Below are positions 1 to 8,811 of a DNA stretch of 64,000 nt, piece by piece. This DNA is from Bacillota bacterium. Lineage in GTDB: Bacteria > Bacillota > Clostridia > Lachnospirales > Lachnospiraceae. The first letter of the stretch is position 1. Every line of letters begins with the position of its first letter. The notes beneath the pieces are model-generated. The model saw only the letters and a list, made by a program, of their open reading frames with translations. It was not told where the DNA came from and made no database searches. The stretch is taken from contig JAEWJZ010000010.1 of assembly GCA_023386315.1 (NCBI GenBank), positions 411,825 to 475,824 on the forward strand, written 5' to 3'. The position numbers and the translations under genes were made by a program.

Positions 1-854
1 GACATGATGGGCATCATCATTCCTGATAAAAACTGGGACTTCCACGCAGATCCATAGAGTTTATCATTAATCAGCCGGAATTTTTCAATGGCCTCTTTCT
101 CTCCGTTAAAAATCTGAACCACCTGATGACCTGCATATATTTCTTCAATGTGACCGTTTAAGTTTCCCAGGCTTTTTTGCTGTTCGGCAAAAAATTTCTG
201 GGACTTTTTCACCACTGTAACGATTAATCCCATGGAAACAAACAGTACTAAAACTGCCACCAGGGTCATTCTTATACTGATGGAAAGCATCATGATTACA
301 ATACCGGTTAAGGTTGTCACTGATGTGATCATCTGGGTCAGGCTCTGATTTAAAGTCTGGCTTACGGTATCCACATCGTTGGTAATTCTTGAAAGAATCT
401 CCCCGTGAGTTCTGGTGTCATAATAATTTAACGGAAGACGGTTCATTTTCTCCGATATATTTTTTCTCAGCTCATAGGTGATTTTCATGCTTATCCCGGA
501 CATTATATAGCTCTGCAGATAGGAAAAGAGAGCCGATACAACATAAAGGACAACTAAAAGCAGCAGACGGTTCCTGATATAACGAAAATCCGTAAGCAGT
601 CCGGTTCCTGCTGCCCAGGCGATCAGACCTTCAAAAAGTTTTGTTGTGGCCTTGCCTAAAATCTTGGGTCCTGCAATGGAAAATACAGAGGAAAAGCATG
701 CAAACACAATCACAACAATTACAGAAATCTTATAATGTTTTAAATACCCGGCCAGATGGAGCATGGTACCTTTAAAATTCTTTGCTTTTTCAGTCTTATG
801 GCCAAGTCCGCCGCCCCGGCCCATGGGCGCGCCTGAGGATTTTTGCTCACTCAT
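1..854 (-). CDS. ABC exporter half-transporter, N-terminal part (runs off window)
   Basis: About 284 residues are visible, beginning MSEQKSSG with a Gly-rich cytosolic leader and followed by an ABC type-1 transmembrane domain. A typical coupling-helix region (NRLPLNYYDTRTHGEILSR) lies near residues 140-160. The nucleotide-binding domain lies beyond position 1 and cannot be judged. The start ATG overlaps the stop of the upstream ABC gene by 4 bases (ATGA), so the two are translationally coupled and very likely form a heterodimer. Because the partner has a degenerate ATPase site, this subunit should carry the consensus catalytic site (family knowledge, not seen). Substrate unknown; drug or lipid export is usual for MarR-linked pairs. 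Confidence 0.9.
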   Translation of the reverse strand, partial: MSEQKSSGAPMGRGGGLGHKTEKAKNFKGTMLHLAGYLKHYKISVIVVIVFACFSSVFSIAGPKILGKATTKLFEGLIAWAAGTGLLTDFRYIRNRLLLLVVLYVVSALFSYLQSYIMSGISMKITYELRKNISEKMNRLPLNYYDTRTHGEILSRITNDVDTVSQTLNQSLTQMITSVTTLTGIVIMMLSISIRMTLVAVLVLFVSMGLIVTVVKKSQKFFAEQQKSLGNLNGHIEEIYAGHQVVQIFNGEKEAIEKFRLINDKLYGSAWKSQFLSGMMMPIM

Positions 855-2581
855 TTCAGTTCCTCCTCACTCAGCTGAGACAGCGCAATTTCCCGGTATA
901 CTTCACAGGTTTTCATCAGCTCCCGGTGAGGCCCTTTTCCGGCAATTCTGCCCTGATCCAGGACAATGATCTGATCTGCATTCATAATTGTACTGATCCG
1001 CTGTGCCACCAGTATGGTTGCGCTGTTTTTCGTTTTCTCTTTCAGCGCAGCACGAAGCCTGGCGTCTGTTTTAAAATCCAGTGCGGAAAAGCTGTCATCA
1101 AACACATTAACCGGTGCCTTTTTAACCAGCGCCCTGGCAATGGAAAGCCGCTGCTTCTGACCGCCTGATACGTTCTGGCCTCCCTGTGAGATCTCCGTCT
1201 GAAATCCCTCTGGCTTAGAATCAATGAATTCCTCTGCCTGAGCTGTTTTGGCGGCTTCCTCTACCTCTTCTTTACTGGCCTCTCTGTCTCCATATTTTAA
1301 ATTGCTCTCAATCGTTCCGGAAAATAAGATTCCCTTCTGAGGCACAAATCCGATCATATCTCTGAGCTTTTTTAAGGGCCATTTTCTTACATCAATGCCA
1401 TCAATAAATATTTCGCCTTCTGTGACATCGTAAAAGCGGGGAAGTAAGTTGACCAGTGTGCTTTTTCCGCTTCCGGTTGCACCGATAAAGGCAGTTGTCT
1501 GCCCTGGCAGTGCCGTAAATGTAATATCGTGAAGAACTGCTTCATCGGCATCGGGATAACGAAAGGATACTCCACGGTACTCCACAGTTCCCTGGAGGTT
1601 TTTAGAAATAACCGCAGCCTCTTTCGGATCCCTGATGGTTGAATCCGTAGTCAGTATCTCAACCACTCTCTTTATGGATACAATGGCTCTGGGAATCATG
1701 ATAAACATCATCGCCATCATTAAAAAAGCCATAATTATCTGCATGGCATACTGCATATAAGCCATCATGTCTCCCACCTTCATCTTAAAGGCGGAAACTG
1801 CTTTTGCTCCCACCCAGACAATCAAAAGATTGGTCAGATTCATAATAAGCATCATGGCAGGCATCATACCGGAAGTAACCCGGTTCACAAATAAATTCGT
1901 GTCTGTCAGCCTCGCATTCACCTTATCAAACCGCTTTTCTTCGAATCTCTGCGTATTAAATGCCCGGATCACCAGAGTTCCGTCAAGGCTTTCCCTGACT
2001 ACAAGGTTTAACCGGTCAATTAATTTCTGTACATACTGGAACCTGGGCATTACCACCATCATCATGGAAAAAATCATCACTAACAGCAGTCCCACGGATA
2101 ACGCTATGATCCACGACATGGATTTATCCTTTTCCAGGGCATGAATGACGCCGCCGATTCCAAGAATGGGCGCATAAAACACGATACGGATCAGCATGAC
2201 AATCAGCTGCTGGATCTGGGTAATATCATTGGTGGTTCTGGTTATTAACGAGGAAGTGGAATACTTCTCCATCTCTGCACTGGAAAAGCTCTCAATTCTC
2301 GTAAATACATCCTGCCGCAGATTCCGGCAGATGCCTGCTGCCATTCTCGCTCCGATCAGTCCCACTATCACGGTGCAGAACGCACTGAGAAAGGCAATTC
2401 CCATCATTTGAAATCCGGCTTTCACTATGTACAGCGTATCTCCCGAAGTAATACCTTTATTTACAATATCAGACATAAAATCCGGAAGGGATAAATCACA
2501 GGCAGCCTGCCCGAACAGCAGCAGCATGACAGCTGCCAGAGATATCAAATGGGGTTTGAAATATCGGAAAAATACATTCAA
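851..2581 (-). CDS. ABC exporter half-transporter, permease fused to ATPase (degenerate ATPase site)
   Basis: 576 residues, full length for a fused permease-ATPase exporter subunit. Six membrane helices fill residues 1-310, then the nucleotide-binding domain. Walker A is GATGSGKST and the signature is NVSGGQKQR. Walker B reads VNVFDDSFSALD, with Asp where the catalytic Glu normally sits, and the H-loop reads LVAQRISTI, with Gln in place of His. This pair of changes is the known mark of the degenerate subunit in heterodimeric exporters of the TM287/288 and BmrCD kind. It is the middle gene of MarR-ABC-ABC, 24 bases behind the regulator. Export of a toxic amphiphile is the likely job; the substrate cannot be inferred. 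Confidence 0.93.
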   Translation of the reverse strand: MNVFFRYFKPHLISLAAVMLLLFGQAACDLSLPDFMSDIVNKGITSGDTLYIVKAGFQMMGIAFLSAFCTVIVGLIGARMAAGICRNLRQDVFTRIESFSSAEMEKYSTSSLITRTTNDITQIQQLIVMLIRIVFYAPILGIGGVIHALEKDKSMSWIIALSVGLLLVMIFSMMMVVMPRFQYVQKLIDRLNLVVRESLDGTLVIRAFNTQRFEEKRFDKVNARLTDTNLFVNRVTSGMMPAMMLIMNLTNLLIVWVGAKAVSAFKMKVGDMMAYMQYAMQIIMAFLMMAMMFIMIPRAIVSIKRVVEILTTDSTIRDPKEAAVISKNLQGTVEYRGVSFRYPDADEAVLHDITFTALPGQTTAFIGATGSGKSTLVNLLPRFYDVTEGEIFIDGIDVRKWPLKKLRDMIGFVPQKGILFSGTIESNLKYGDREASKEEVEEAAKTAQAEEFIDSKPEGFQTEISQGGQNVSGGQKQRLSIARALVKKAPVNVFDDSFSALDFKTDARLRAALKEKTKNSATILVAQRISTIMNADQIIVLDQGRIAGKGPHRELMKTCEVYREIALSQLSEEELK

Positions 2582-2605
2582 GTCTGTTCCCTCTTTTCTG
2601 TTTCA

Positions 2606-3100
2606 TCAATCTGTCGTTTTATTGCTTTCTTCCGTCATATCATTCACTTCTTTTTCCATCTGATCAACAAAACGGCTCCATAATGCCATCAGCTGCTCCA
2701 TATCTTCCATTCCCACGCCATCGACTACCCTGCTCACCAGCAGATTCACTTTTTCCAGACACTGCTTCCTGACTAAATCTCCTTTGTCAGTAAGCATGAC
2801 ATAAATATTTCTTCGGTTGTCAGGATCGATTTTTCTGGAAATCAGCCCGCGCTTTTCTAAGGAATTTAAGGTCCGTGACGCAGAAGATAAAACGATATCC
2901 ATATTTTTTGCCAGCGCTGATACATAAATGCCTTTGTGCTCCTTATCCCCTTTTGTGGCTTCGTAAATCTGCTGAATCGCATACAGTTCAAGACGGGTCA
3001 GTCCCTGAGACAGGAAGATTTTATCAATTTTTCTTCCCTTCCCCATCATGACTACCAGATGCGTTTTTACCTTTTTTATGTACTTTTCTTTTTCATCCAT
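2606..3100 (-). CDS. MarR-family transcriptional regulator of the ABC exporter
   Basis: 164 residues from the start MDEKEKYI, chosen because AAGGGG lies about 10 bases upstream. A longer frame reaches 3148 but would begin at the transcription start of the predicted promoter. A winged-helix MarR domain is evident: LTRLELYAIQQIY, then a recognition region around VSALAKNMDIVLSSASRTL and the wing KRGLISRKIDPDNRRN. C-terminal helices would form the dimer interface. The first gene of the operon with the two ABC genes, it probably represses them and itself through a near-palindrome just below its own -10 box. The ligand is unknown. Confidence 0.9.
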   Translation of the reverse strand: MDEKEKYIKKVKTHLVVMMGKGRKIDKIFLSQGLTRLELYAIQQIYEATKGDKEHKGIYVSALAKNMDIVLSSASRTLNSLEKRGLISRKIDPDNRRNIYVMLTDKGDLVRKQCLEKVNLLVSRVVDGVGMEDMEQLMALWSRFVDQMEKEVNDMTEESNKTTD

Positions 3101-3133
3101 TAATTTTTTATCCCCTTCACGATACTTAACATC

Positions 3134-3149
3134 GTTAACAATTATCAAC
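3134..3149. promoter_or_regulatory. Candidate MarR operator
   Basis: The imperfect palindrome GTTAACAATTATCAAC sits immediately downstream of the -10 box of the marR-ABC promoter, where a bound repressor would block initiation. Half-sites GTT/AAC around a central AATT resemble MarR sites, but no footprint data exist here. Confidence 0.45.
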
Positions 3150-3156
3150 GTTCATC

Positions 3157-3185
3157 ATTCTACTCTTCTGCCGTTCCCGTGTCAA
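3157..3185 (-). promoter_or_regulatory. Sigma-A promoter of marR-ABC operon
   Basis: On the minus strand TTGACA, a 17-base spacer and TAGAAT, about 57 bases ahead of the marR start. A perfect -35 box and a near-consensus -10 box. Confidence 0.7.
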
Positions 3186-3247
3186 TATATAAATTTTTTC
3201 CTATCATTTTTTTAACGCCACAAACGTAAAAAGGTCAAGGTCCAGGC

Positions 3248-3276
3248 TTAACTTGTCAGGAAAAATATGGTATGAT
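3248..3276 (+). promoter_or_regulatory. Possible promoter of the lipase gene
   Basis: TTAACT, 17 bases, TATGAT, about 50 bases before the TTG start. The -10 box is good and the -35 box weak. Confidence 0.4.
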
Positions 3277-3328
3277 CTAAGCGAAACAGACGATATGCAA
3301 TTTACTGATGAAAAAAGGAGGTCGTATT

Positions 3329-4663
3329 TTGACCCTGATGAAACGTATGATCCGTTATTTTTTTCTCATGCTTTTATTTAATTTTACTCTGATTTCTCCC
3401 CTGATGCCAAACACACAGGTCCGTGTTTTATCCTGTACCGGCCTGATGCTTTTTTATCTCTGCTATCATTTTGTGCCCGTAAAAGTCAATTGCAAAGGGC
3501 GAAGGCTTAAAATTCTGCAGGGTGGCTGTGAACTGATGAATGCTGCCATCGTCTGCTTCTTTCTTGAACTGGCAGTTTACGGATACCTCTTAATCTTTTA
3601 CAAAATGGTGCCGCCCCTGCTCCTTGTTATTAATGGCATTGCCTGCGCCATATTCCTTTATTTTCTCCTTATAAACGGTATTATCCGGATCTTCACCTGT
3701 TCGGGTCAGCTCGGTCTGTTTAACCGAATGGCCCTTTTGCTTTTCTGGTGGGTTCCGGGAGTTAATCTCGTACTGCTTCACAGGTTTATTGAAGTATCAC
3801 ATAAAGAGTATAACTTCACTATGGAGAAACAGCAGTACTATGAGAAACGAAAAGAGGAAGAATTATGCAAAACCAGGTATCCCATATTGATGGTGCACGG
3901 GATATTCTTCCGGGACTGGAAAAGCTTTAACTACTGGGGGCGGATTCCAGATGAACTCATCCGGCACGGGGCCGCCGTCTTTTACAGCAACCATCAGTCC
4001 TCTGCTTCTGTGGAACAATGCGGGGAAGAGATCAAAGCGTGTATTCTTGACATCGTTAATAAGACCGGCTGTGAGAAAGTTAACATCATTGCTCATTCCA
4101 AAGGCGGCCTTGACAGCCGTTACGCAGTCAGCTGCCTTGGCATGGACCAGTATGTGGCCTCCATTACCACCATTAACACTCCTCATGCAGGCTGTCATTA
4201 TGTATGCCGCATTTTAGACCGTATTTCTCCGGGATTTGCCGGTTTTATCGGTAAAAAATATGAATCCCTGTTTACTCTTCTTGGAGATGACAATCCTGAC
4301 TTTTTAAGCGGATTAAAGGATTTAACAGACAGGGAATGTGCCCGGCTTAATAAACTCATGAAGGACGCTCCCGGTGTTCTCTGCCAAAGTGCGGGATCAC
4401 AAATGAAATCTCCGGGAAGTGCCATATTCCCTTTAAATCTTGGTTACATTATAATCAGGATTTTTGGAGAAGGAAGTAACGATGGCCTGGTATCCACAGA
4501 CTCCATGGTCTGGGGAAATGATCTTGGCATCTTAAAGCCAAAAGGGAAGCAGGGAATCTCTCATGGTGATGTGATTGATCTGACCCGGAAAAATATAGAA
4601 GGCTTTGATGTCATGGGTTTTTATACAGACCTGGTACATAAACTGAAAGAACAGGGATATTAA
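3329..4663 (+). CDS. Membrane-anchored alpha/beta-hydrolase, lipase/esterase family
   Basis: 444 residues if it starts at TTG 3329, which lies 7 bases behind the strong site AAAAAAGGAGG. The in-frame ATG at 3308 is upstream of that site and unlikely. The N-terminal third has several hydrophobic helices (roughly residues 5-130) that should anchor it in the membrane. The hydrolase domain begins near YPILMVHGIF. The nucleophile elbow AHSKGG places Ser at about 257; Asp385 (GSNDGL) and His412 (ISHGD) fit the triad. Resembles bacterial triacylglycerol-lipase-like proteins that act on lipids or esters at the membrane. Followed after 25 bases by an exporter-like gene in the same direction. Confidence 0.8.
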   Translation: MTLMKRMIRYFFLMLLFNFTLISPLMPNTQVRVLSCTGLMLFYLCYHFVPVKVNCKGRRLKILQGGCELMNAAIVCFFLELAVYGYLLIFYKMVPPLLLVINGIACAIFLYFLLINGIIRIFTCSGQLGLFNRMALLLFWWVPGVNLVLLHRFIEVSHKEYNFTMEKQQYYEKRKEEELCKTRYPILMVHGIFFRDWKSFNYWGRIPDELIRHGAAVFYSNHQSSASVEQCGEEIKACILDIVNKTGCEKVNIIAHSKGGLDSRYAVSCLGMDQYVASITTINTPHAGCHYVCRILDRISPGFAGFIGKKYESLFTLLGDDNPDFLSGLKDLTDRECARLNKLMKDAPGVLCQSAGSQMKSPGSAIFPLNLGYIIIRIFGEGSNDGLVSTDSMVWGNDLGILKPKGKQGISHGDVIDLTRKNIEGFDVMGFYTDLVHKLKEQGY

Positions 4664-4688
4664 CGGGAATAACCGGAAAGGAGAAACC

Positions 4689-5651
4689 ATGAATAAGGAT
4701 ACAGTTATAAAAAGTTTAAAAATTGCTGTCGCCGCCGTGCTCTCCATCGCAATTGCCGGAGAATTGGGACTTCGCTATTCCGCTACTGCCGGAATCATCA
4801 CAGTACTCAGCATTCAGAATACGAAAAAAGAAACCATAAAAAGCGCCCGGAACCGGACGCTGGCTTTTGTTTGTGCGCTCTTAATCGCAAGACTGTTTTT
4901 TGGAATCCTTGGCTTCACCCTCCCGGCATTTGCGGGATATTTATTTCTCTTTGCACTCCTGTGCTTCTATGCTGACTGGGGAGAAGCCATTGCCATGGAT
5001 TCTGTTCTCATCACCCATTTTCTCACCGAACATTCCATGGAGGCAGCTCTGATTGTCAATGAGGCAGCTCTCTTTTTCATCGGCACAACAGTTGGAATTT
5101 TAGTAAATCTGCATTTGCGTCGAAGGAAAAATGAATTTAAAAGACTTTCTGATGAAGTGGATACACGGATAAAAGATACCATAAGCCAAATGTCCTGTTT
5201 CCTTCATTCGGAAGACAAAAGCAGCTGCAGACCGGCGGACCTTCTGTCCTTACAAAAGGCGCTCAGAGCTGCCAAAGCCTGTGCTTTAACTAATTATAAC
5301 AATGCACTGTTTCAAAAAGACACCTACGAAGTTGACTACATTGAAATGCGCAGGCAGCAAAGCCTCCTGCTTTATGAGATTTATGAAAATATAAAATCCA
5401 TTTCCTGTCTGCCTAAGGAGGCTATGGAAGTTTCTGCGCTGTTAATGAGAATTGAGCAGGGTTATCACAGAAACAACACGGTAGAGGAGCTGTTAAAGGA
5501 TTTAAATCTCCTGTTGCTGGAGTTAAAGGACCATGAGCTTCCATTAAGCAGAGAAGAATTTGAAGCAAGGGCCATACTTTTTTATATTTTAAAACAGCTG
5601 CACAGACTCCTTTTGATCAAGCGGGAATTTATTTTAAATCACAGCAGCTGA
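4689..5651 (+). CDS. Aromatic acid exporter (ArAE/FUSC-like) family membrane protein
   Basis: 320 residues, with RBS AAAGGAG. The N-terminal half (residues 8-140) is a run of hydrophobic helices beginning LKIAVAAVLSIAIAGELG, with the motif TAGIITVLSIQNTKKET typical of the Gram-positive ArAE_1 family. The C-terminal half is cytosolic, helical and charged. Family members are presumed to export aromatic or other organic acids; the substrate is not known. Probably co-transcribed with the upstream lipase-like gene. The stop lies 2 bases from the stop of convergent queF, leaving no room for a separate terminator. Confidence 0.8.
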   Translation: MNKDTVIKSLKIAVAAVLSIAIAGELGLRYSATAGIITVLSIQNTKKETIKSARNRTLAFVCALLIARLFFGILGFTLPAFAGYLFLFALLCFYADWGEAIAMDSVLITHFLTEHSMEAALIVNEAALFFIGTTVGILVNLHLRRRKNEFKRLSDEVDTRIKDTISQMSCFLHSEDKSSCRPADLLSLQKALRAAKACALTNYNNALFQKDTYEVDYIEMRRQQSLLLYEIYENIKSISCLPKEAMEVSALLMRIEQGYHRNNTVEELLKDLNLLLLELKDHELPLSREEFEARAILFYILKQLHRLLLIKREFILNHSS

Positions 5652-5653
5652 TG

Positions 5654-6151
5654 CTACCGGTTGTCCACACGTTCCGGATAAAGATCGTGGGCCGAAAGCC
5701 GCTCCCATGCCACATGCTCCCATCTGGTTTCCGGCTTCCCATAGTTACAGTAGGGATCGATGGAGATACCGCCTCTTGGAGTAAATTTCCCCCAGACTTC
5801 AATATATTTGGGGTCCATGAGGGCAATTAAATCTTTCATGATCACATTCATACAGTCCTCATGGAAATCACCGTGATTTCTGAAGCTGTATAAATAAAGC
5901 TTTAAAGACTTGCTTTCTACCATACGTTCACCTGGAACGTAGGAAATCGTAAGAAACGCAAAATCCGGCTGCCCGGTAATCGGACAAAGACTGGTAAATT
6001 CCGGGCAGTTGAATTTTACAAAATAATCATGATCCGGATGCTTGTTTAAAAAAGTCTCCAGTACTCCCGGGTTATAGTCTGTTTCATAAACGGTGCCCTG
6101 GCTTCCCAGATGAGTCAGCCCCTCTGTTTCTTTCAACGTTCTTCCTGCCAT
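5654..6151 (-). CDS. queF: NADPH-dependent preQ0 reductase QueF
   Basis: 165 residues, the usual size of the short unimodular QueF. It reduces the nitrile of preQ0 (7-cyano-7-deazaguanine) to preQ1. Visible hallmarks are the catalytic Cys at about residue 56 in [13 protein letters not shown], the QueF motif ESKSLKLYL with NADPH/substrate residues, and NHGDFHEDC. Last gene of the que operon, starting 2 bases after the queC stop with RBS AAAGGGG. Controlled by the preQ1 riboswitch far upstream, so its own product feeds back on the operon. Confidence 0.97.
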   Translation of the reverse strand: MAGRTLKETEGLTHLGSQGTVYETDYNPGVLETFLNKHPDHDYFVKFNCPEFTSLCPITGQPDFAFLTISYVPGERMVESKSLKLYLYSFRNHGDFHEDCMNVIMKDLIALMDPKYIEVWGKFTPRGGISIDPYCNYGKPETRWEHVAWERLSAHDLYPERVDNR

Positions 6152-6153
6152 GT

Positions 6154-6843
6154 CTATTCCCCTTTCTTAAGTGCCGGATCTGCAACCCCGTTTTTAGCGA
6201 AGGCATCTGCGCGGTCAATACAGGTGCCGCATTTGCCGCAGGGTTCCTTCCCGCCCTCATAGCAGCTCCAGGTCAGTTCATAAGGTACATGAAGCATCAG
6301 CCCGCGTTCCACAACCTCTGCTTTGGTCCATAACACAAAGGGAGCCTTTATGGTAAGCTGATTGCCGCTTCCGATATAAACAGCCCGGCTCATTGCTTCC
6401 TGAAAAGAATTACTGCAGTCCGGATAGGCATTTCCCGCCGCATCATCGCTGTGAGCACCGTAATAGATCACACTGCAGCCTTTTGACAGCGCAATACTGG
6501 CTGCGGAAGAGAGGAACAGTCCGTTACGGAACGGAACATAGGTGGATACGGGTTTTCCTTCGCTGCTCTCAAGCTGCTTCGCATAGCTTTTCCTGGGAAT
6601 CTCCTGATTGGACCGGGTTAATAAGGAACAATCACTGTAAGCAAATATTCTGCTTAAATCAAGGCTCATAAATTCCACCTCATAGTAATCTGCGATTTTT
6701 TTTGCAGCCTCCAGCTCCTTCTCATGCTTTTGCCCATAGGAAATGGAAAGTGTACAGACATTCCTGTTTCCATATTCTTCTATCGCCATTCCAAGGCATG
6801 TGGCGCTGTCTACGCCTCCGCTTAATAATACCAGTGCTCTCAT
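6154..6843 (-). CDS. queC: 7-cyano-7-deazaguanine synthase QueC
   Basis: 229 residues, family-typical. An ATP-dependent enzyme turning 7-carboxy-7-deazaguanine and ammonia into preQ0. The PP-loop [10 protein letters not shown] is at residues 6-15. The C-terminal Zn site is formed by Cys in [16 protein letters not shown]. It lies 22 bases after folE and 2 bases before queF in a five-gene preQ1 operon. Confidence 0.97.
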   Translation of the reverse strand: MRALVLLSGGVDSATCLGMAIEEYGNRNVCTLSISYGQKHEKELEAAKKIADYYEVEFMSLDLSRIFAYSDCSLLTRSNQEIPRKSYAKQLESSEGKPVSTYVPFRNGLFLSSAASIALSKGCSVIYYGAHSDDAAGNAYPDCSNSFQEAMSRAVYIGSGNQLTIKAPFVLWTKAEVVERGLMLHVPYELTWSCYEGGKEPCGKCGTCIDRADAFAKNGVADPALKKGE

Positions 6844-6865
6844 TTTTCTCTCCGTTTCTTTTTTC

Positions 6866-7435
6866 TTATATAATACGTAATTCCGGCTCCGACCGGAAAC
6901 GGCCCCTTAAGGTTATCGTTTTGGTCCTGGCCGAAGAACTTTTGATTCCTCTGGCAGTCATGCAGCTGTGGCTGCCCTCAATAATCACTTCTATGTCCTC
7001 TGAACCGGTGACTTCTGCCATAATTTCTGCAATATCAGAACCAATTCTCTCCTGAAGCGTTAGCCGTCTGGCTGCCATATCCGCAATCCTGGCTATTTTG
7101 CTCAGCCCGATCACTTTCCCGTTTGGAATATAAGCGACTGTGACTTTCATATCGTACATCAGCGCCATATGATGTTCGCAGTAACTGAACACTTCTATAT
7201 CCCTTACTACCACCATGTCCTCTCCCACCCCAGTTGTATCCATATCCTCTTCAAATGTTTTTCCGAACATCTGCGCGATCTCATGATTGGTATATTGAAT
7301 CCCTTCAAAAACTTCCCCGAACATTTTAGCAACCCGCGCCGGCGTATCCTTTAAACCTTCCCTGTCCGGATCTTCTCCCAGCGCCTTTAATATGCCCCTC
7401 ACATGTGTCTTTATTGCATCTGTATCAATTGCCAT
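6866..7435 (-). CDS. folE: GTP cyclohydrolase I FolE
   Basis: 189 residues, full length. Converts GTP to 7,8-dihydroneopterin triphosphate, the first step of both folate and 7-deazaguanine synthesis. Zn ligands appear in [11 protein letters not shown] and HSCMTARGI; the conserved [12 protein letters not shown] and RLTLQERIG are present. Its position between queE and queC shows that this copy serves the queuosine pathway; another folE for folate may exist elsewhere. Confidence 0.97.
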   Translation of the reverse strand: MAIDTDAIKTHVRGILKALGEDPDREGLKDTPARVAKMFGEVFEGIQYTNHEIAQMFGKTFEEDMDTTGVGEDMVVVRDIEVFSYCEHHMALMYDMKVTVAYIPNGKVIGLSKIARIADMAARRLTLQERIGSDIAEIMAEVTGSEDIEVIIEGSHSCMTARGIKSSSARTKTITLRGRFRSEPELRII

Positions 7436-7455
7436 AACTCGTTCCTCCCTTCCGG

Positions 7456-8124
7456 CTAAACGCCCACTGCATCGGATCCCCAGATGATCTTATGCATCTG
7501 AAGCTGAAGAGTCACATCATTTAACCGGTTCTGTTTCATAAATTCCACGGCATCGGCCAGTGGAAGTCTGCCAAATACCGTGCTAAAATAGATATGGCAC
7601 CGGCCGGAAAGCTTATAACTGTCTATAATTTCCACCGCCCGCTCCAGATCCTTTCTGCTTCCGGCAACGAATTTAACCGTATCCTTCTGCTTTAAATAAT
7701 CAAAATTGGACAGCCTCATTGCAGCCTCCATACCGCTGTCAGGAAGCTTATAATCCATGGTAAAGGTAAGCGCATCTGTTTCACGCTGGTAATCTGAAAG
7801 ATCTGCACTTCCATTTGTTTCAACCTCTACCCGGAGCTCATCATCTAATAAAAGAAGGGAAAGAAGATCTCCGATGCCTGGTTGAATAAGCGGCTCGCCC
7901 CCGGTGAGAGTCACATTTTTTATACCCAGTTCTTTTATGTATTCATAAATATCAAGTTCACTCATCGTTCTTCCGTGTGCCAGGGCATCCTTTGCCCAGG
8001 CAGTATCGCAATAAGAGCAGGAAAGGTTGCAGCCATAAAAACGGATAAACACAGCCAGCTGGCCTGCGCATATCCCCTCCCCGTTGATACTTACAAACGT
8101 TTCCGCTACATTATATTCTGCCAT
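7456..8124 (-). CDS. queE: 7-carboxy-7-deazaguanine synthase QueE (radical SAM)
   Basis: 222 residues from [10 protein letters not shown], chosen because GGGAGG lies just upstream; the longer frame to 8166 lacks a site. Radical-SAM cluster motif CNLSCSYC near residue 38, SAM-binding [10 protein letters not shown], and the N-terminal substrate loop [12 protein letters not shown]. Catalyses the ring contraction of 6-carboxytetrahydropterin to 7-carboxy-7-deazaguanine. Its start lies inside the end of queD (14-base overlap), so the two are translationally coupled. Confidence 0.96.
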   Translation of the reverse strand: MAEYNVAETFVSINGEGICAGQLAVFIRFYGCNLSCSYCDTAWAKDALAHGRTMSELDIYEYIKELGIKNVTLTGGEPLIQPGIGDLLSLLLLDDELRVEVETNGSADLSDYQRETDALTFTMDYKLPDSGMEAAMRLSNFDYLKQKDTVKFVAGSRKDLERAVEIIDSYKLSGRCHIYFSTVFGRLPLADAVEFMKQNRLNDVTLQLQMHKIIWGSDAVGV

Positions 8125-8548
8125 GGCTATCCTCCCCATAAGAAGCGCAGTTTGCAGGAGTCTCATACACCCTGGCGGATTTCACGTTATATCCCTTTTG
8201 ACTCATTTTTTGATAGAAGTATCTGGAAAACTCTTCTGCTGTCGGGCGGAAATTTAATTCAACCAGTAAAAACCCCTCCTCCTTCAAAGCATGTAAGGTT
8301 TCAGGCTTCAGCGAGTTTTCTTCCATGATCAGAGAATGATCTAAATAATCTGTTTCTTCTTTTAAATCCTCTTTCAGCCTGGAAAAATCAACGATCATTC
8401 CCTGTGTCTGCCCTGCTTTTTGCAGTAACGGACTTTGAATTTCGATCACGACTCTCCACCTGTGGCCGTGGATATTTTTGCATTTTCCTTCATAGCCCTT
8501 TAAAAAATGGGCTGAATCAAAGCTTTGTTCTGTTTCCAGGTAATACAT
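8111..8548 (-). CDS. queD: 6-carboxytetrahydropterin synthase QueD
   Basis: 145 residues from MYYLETEQSF, with AAGGGA just upstream. The frame is open to 8650, but that region contains the riboswitch terminator and cannot be coding. Family hallmarks: Zn-binding His in SFDSAHFLKGYEGKC (Cys also catalytic), and GHRWRVVIEI. Converts dihydroneopterin triphosphate to 6-carboxytetrahydropterin. First gene of the preQ1 operon, 59 bases behind the terminator hairpin. Confidence 0.96.
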   Translation of the reverse strand: MYYLETEQSFDSAHFLKGYEGKCKNIHGHRWRVVIEIQSPLLQKAGQTQGMIVDFSRLKEDLKEETDYLDHSLIMEENSLKPETLHALKEEGFLLVELNFRPTAEEFSRYFYQKMSQKGYNVKSARVYETPANCASYGEDSHGRI

Positions 8549-8606
8549 GGGTCCCTTTGTCCTTTCGAATTTCGGAGGCCGGATTTTAACTTTGCCGTAT
8601 AATCGC

Positions 8607-8638
8607 AAAAAAAGCAGACATATGACTATGCCTGCTTT
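8607..8638 (-). terminator. Riboswitch-controlled intrinsic terminator before queD
   Basis: On the minus strand AAAGCAG and CATA pair with TATG and CTGCTTT, with a GTCA loop and one G/T internal mismatch, followed by a run of T. It lies between the preQ1 aptamer and queD and would stop transcription before the operon. Confidence 0.8.
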
Positions 8639-8651
8639 CTCTATCTGCACG

Positions 8652-8723
8652 AAAAAAAAGCTATAAAACTCTGATAACTTTTCATTCCAACAATATTAAA
8701 ATCAGCCCTAGTTTTGTTTATAG
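8652..8723 (-). promoter_or_regulatory. Second hairpin in the que leader (possible expression-platform element)
   Basis: The aptamer tail (CTAT, AAAACT, CTGAT) is complementary to ATCAG, AGTTTTATAG further down the transcript, and the 3' arm is followed by eight T on the minus strand. Forming it would break the aptamer pseudoknot. Whether it is an anti-aptamer helix or an upstream terminator cannot be told by eye. Confidence 0.4.
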
Positions 8724-8748
8724 ACAGGATGGTACTAATGAACTGTCT
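8706..8748 (-). ncRNA. PreQ1-I riboswitch aptamer
   Basis: On the minus strand the stem AGACAG/CTGTCT encloses TTCATTAGTACCATC and is followed by ATAAACAAAACTAGGG. This matches the known preQ1-I layout (stem, C-rich loop with the specificity C, A-rich tail ending in ACTAGG that forms the pseudoknot). Located about 15 bases after the promoter and upstream of the complete preQ1 operon, which fits feedback repression by preQ1. Confidence 0.88.
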
Positions 8749-8762
8749 TCTATGCGGTTAAA

Positions 8763-8791
8763 AGTATAACACTGTTTTTAACGTGCGTCAA
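8763..8791 (-). promoter_or_regulatory. Sigma-A promoter of the que operon
   Basis: TTGACG, 17 bases, TATACT on the minus strand, just ahead of the preQ1 aptamer. A perfect hairpin (8794-8811, arms CAGGGAA/TTCCCTG) abuts the -35 box and may end transcription from upstream. Confidence 0.8.
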
Positions 8792-8811
8792 GTCAGGGAA
8801 CTTTTTCCCTG

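Noticed and set aside
3863..4198. 111-codon minus-strand frame
   Set aside because: Antisense shadow of the lipase-like gene, with no family signal.
8549..8650. N-terminal extension of queD
   Set aside because: Would translate through the riboswitch terminator; the ribosome site is at 8548.
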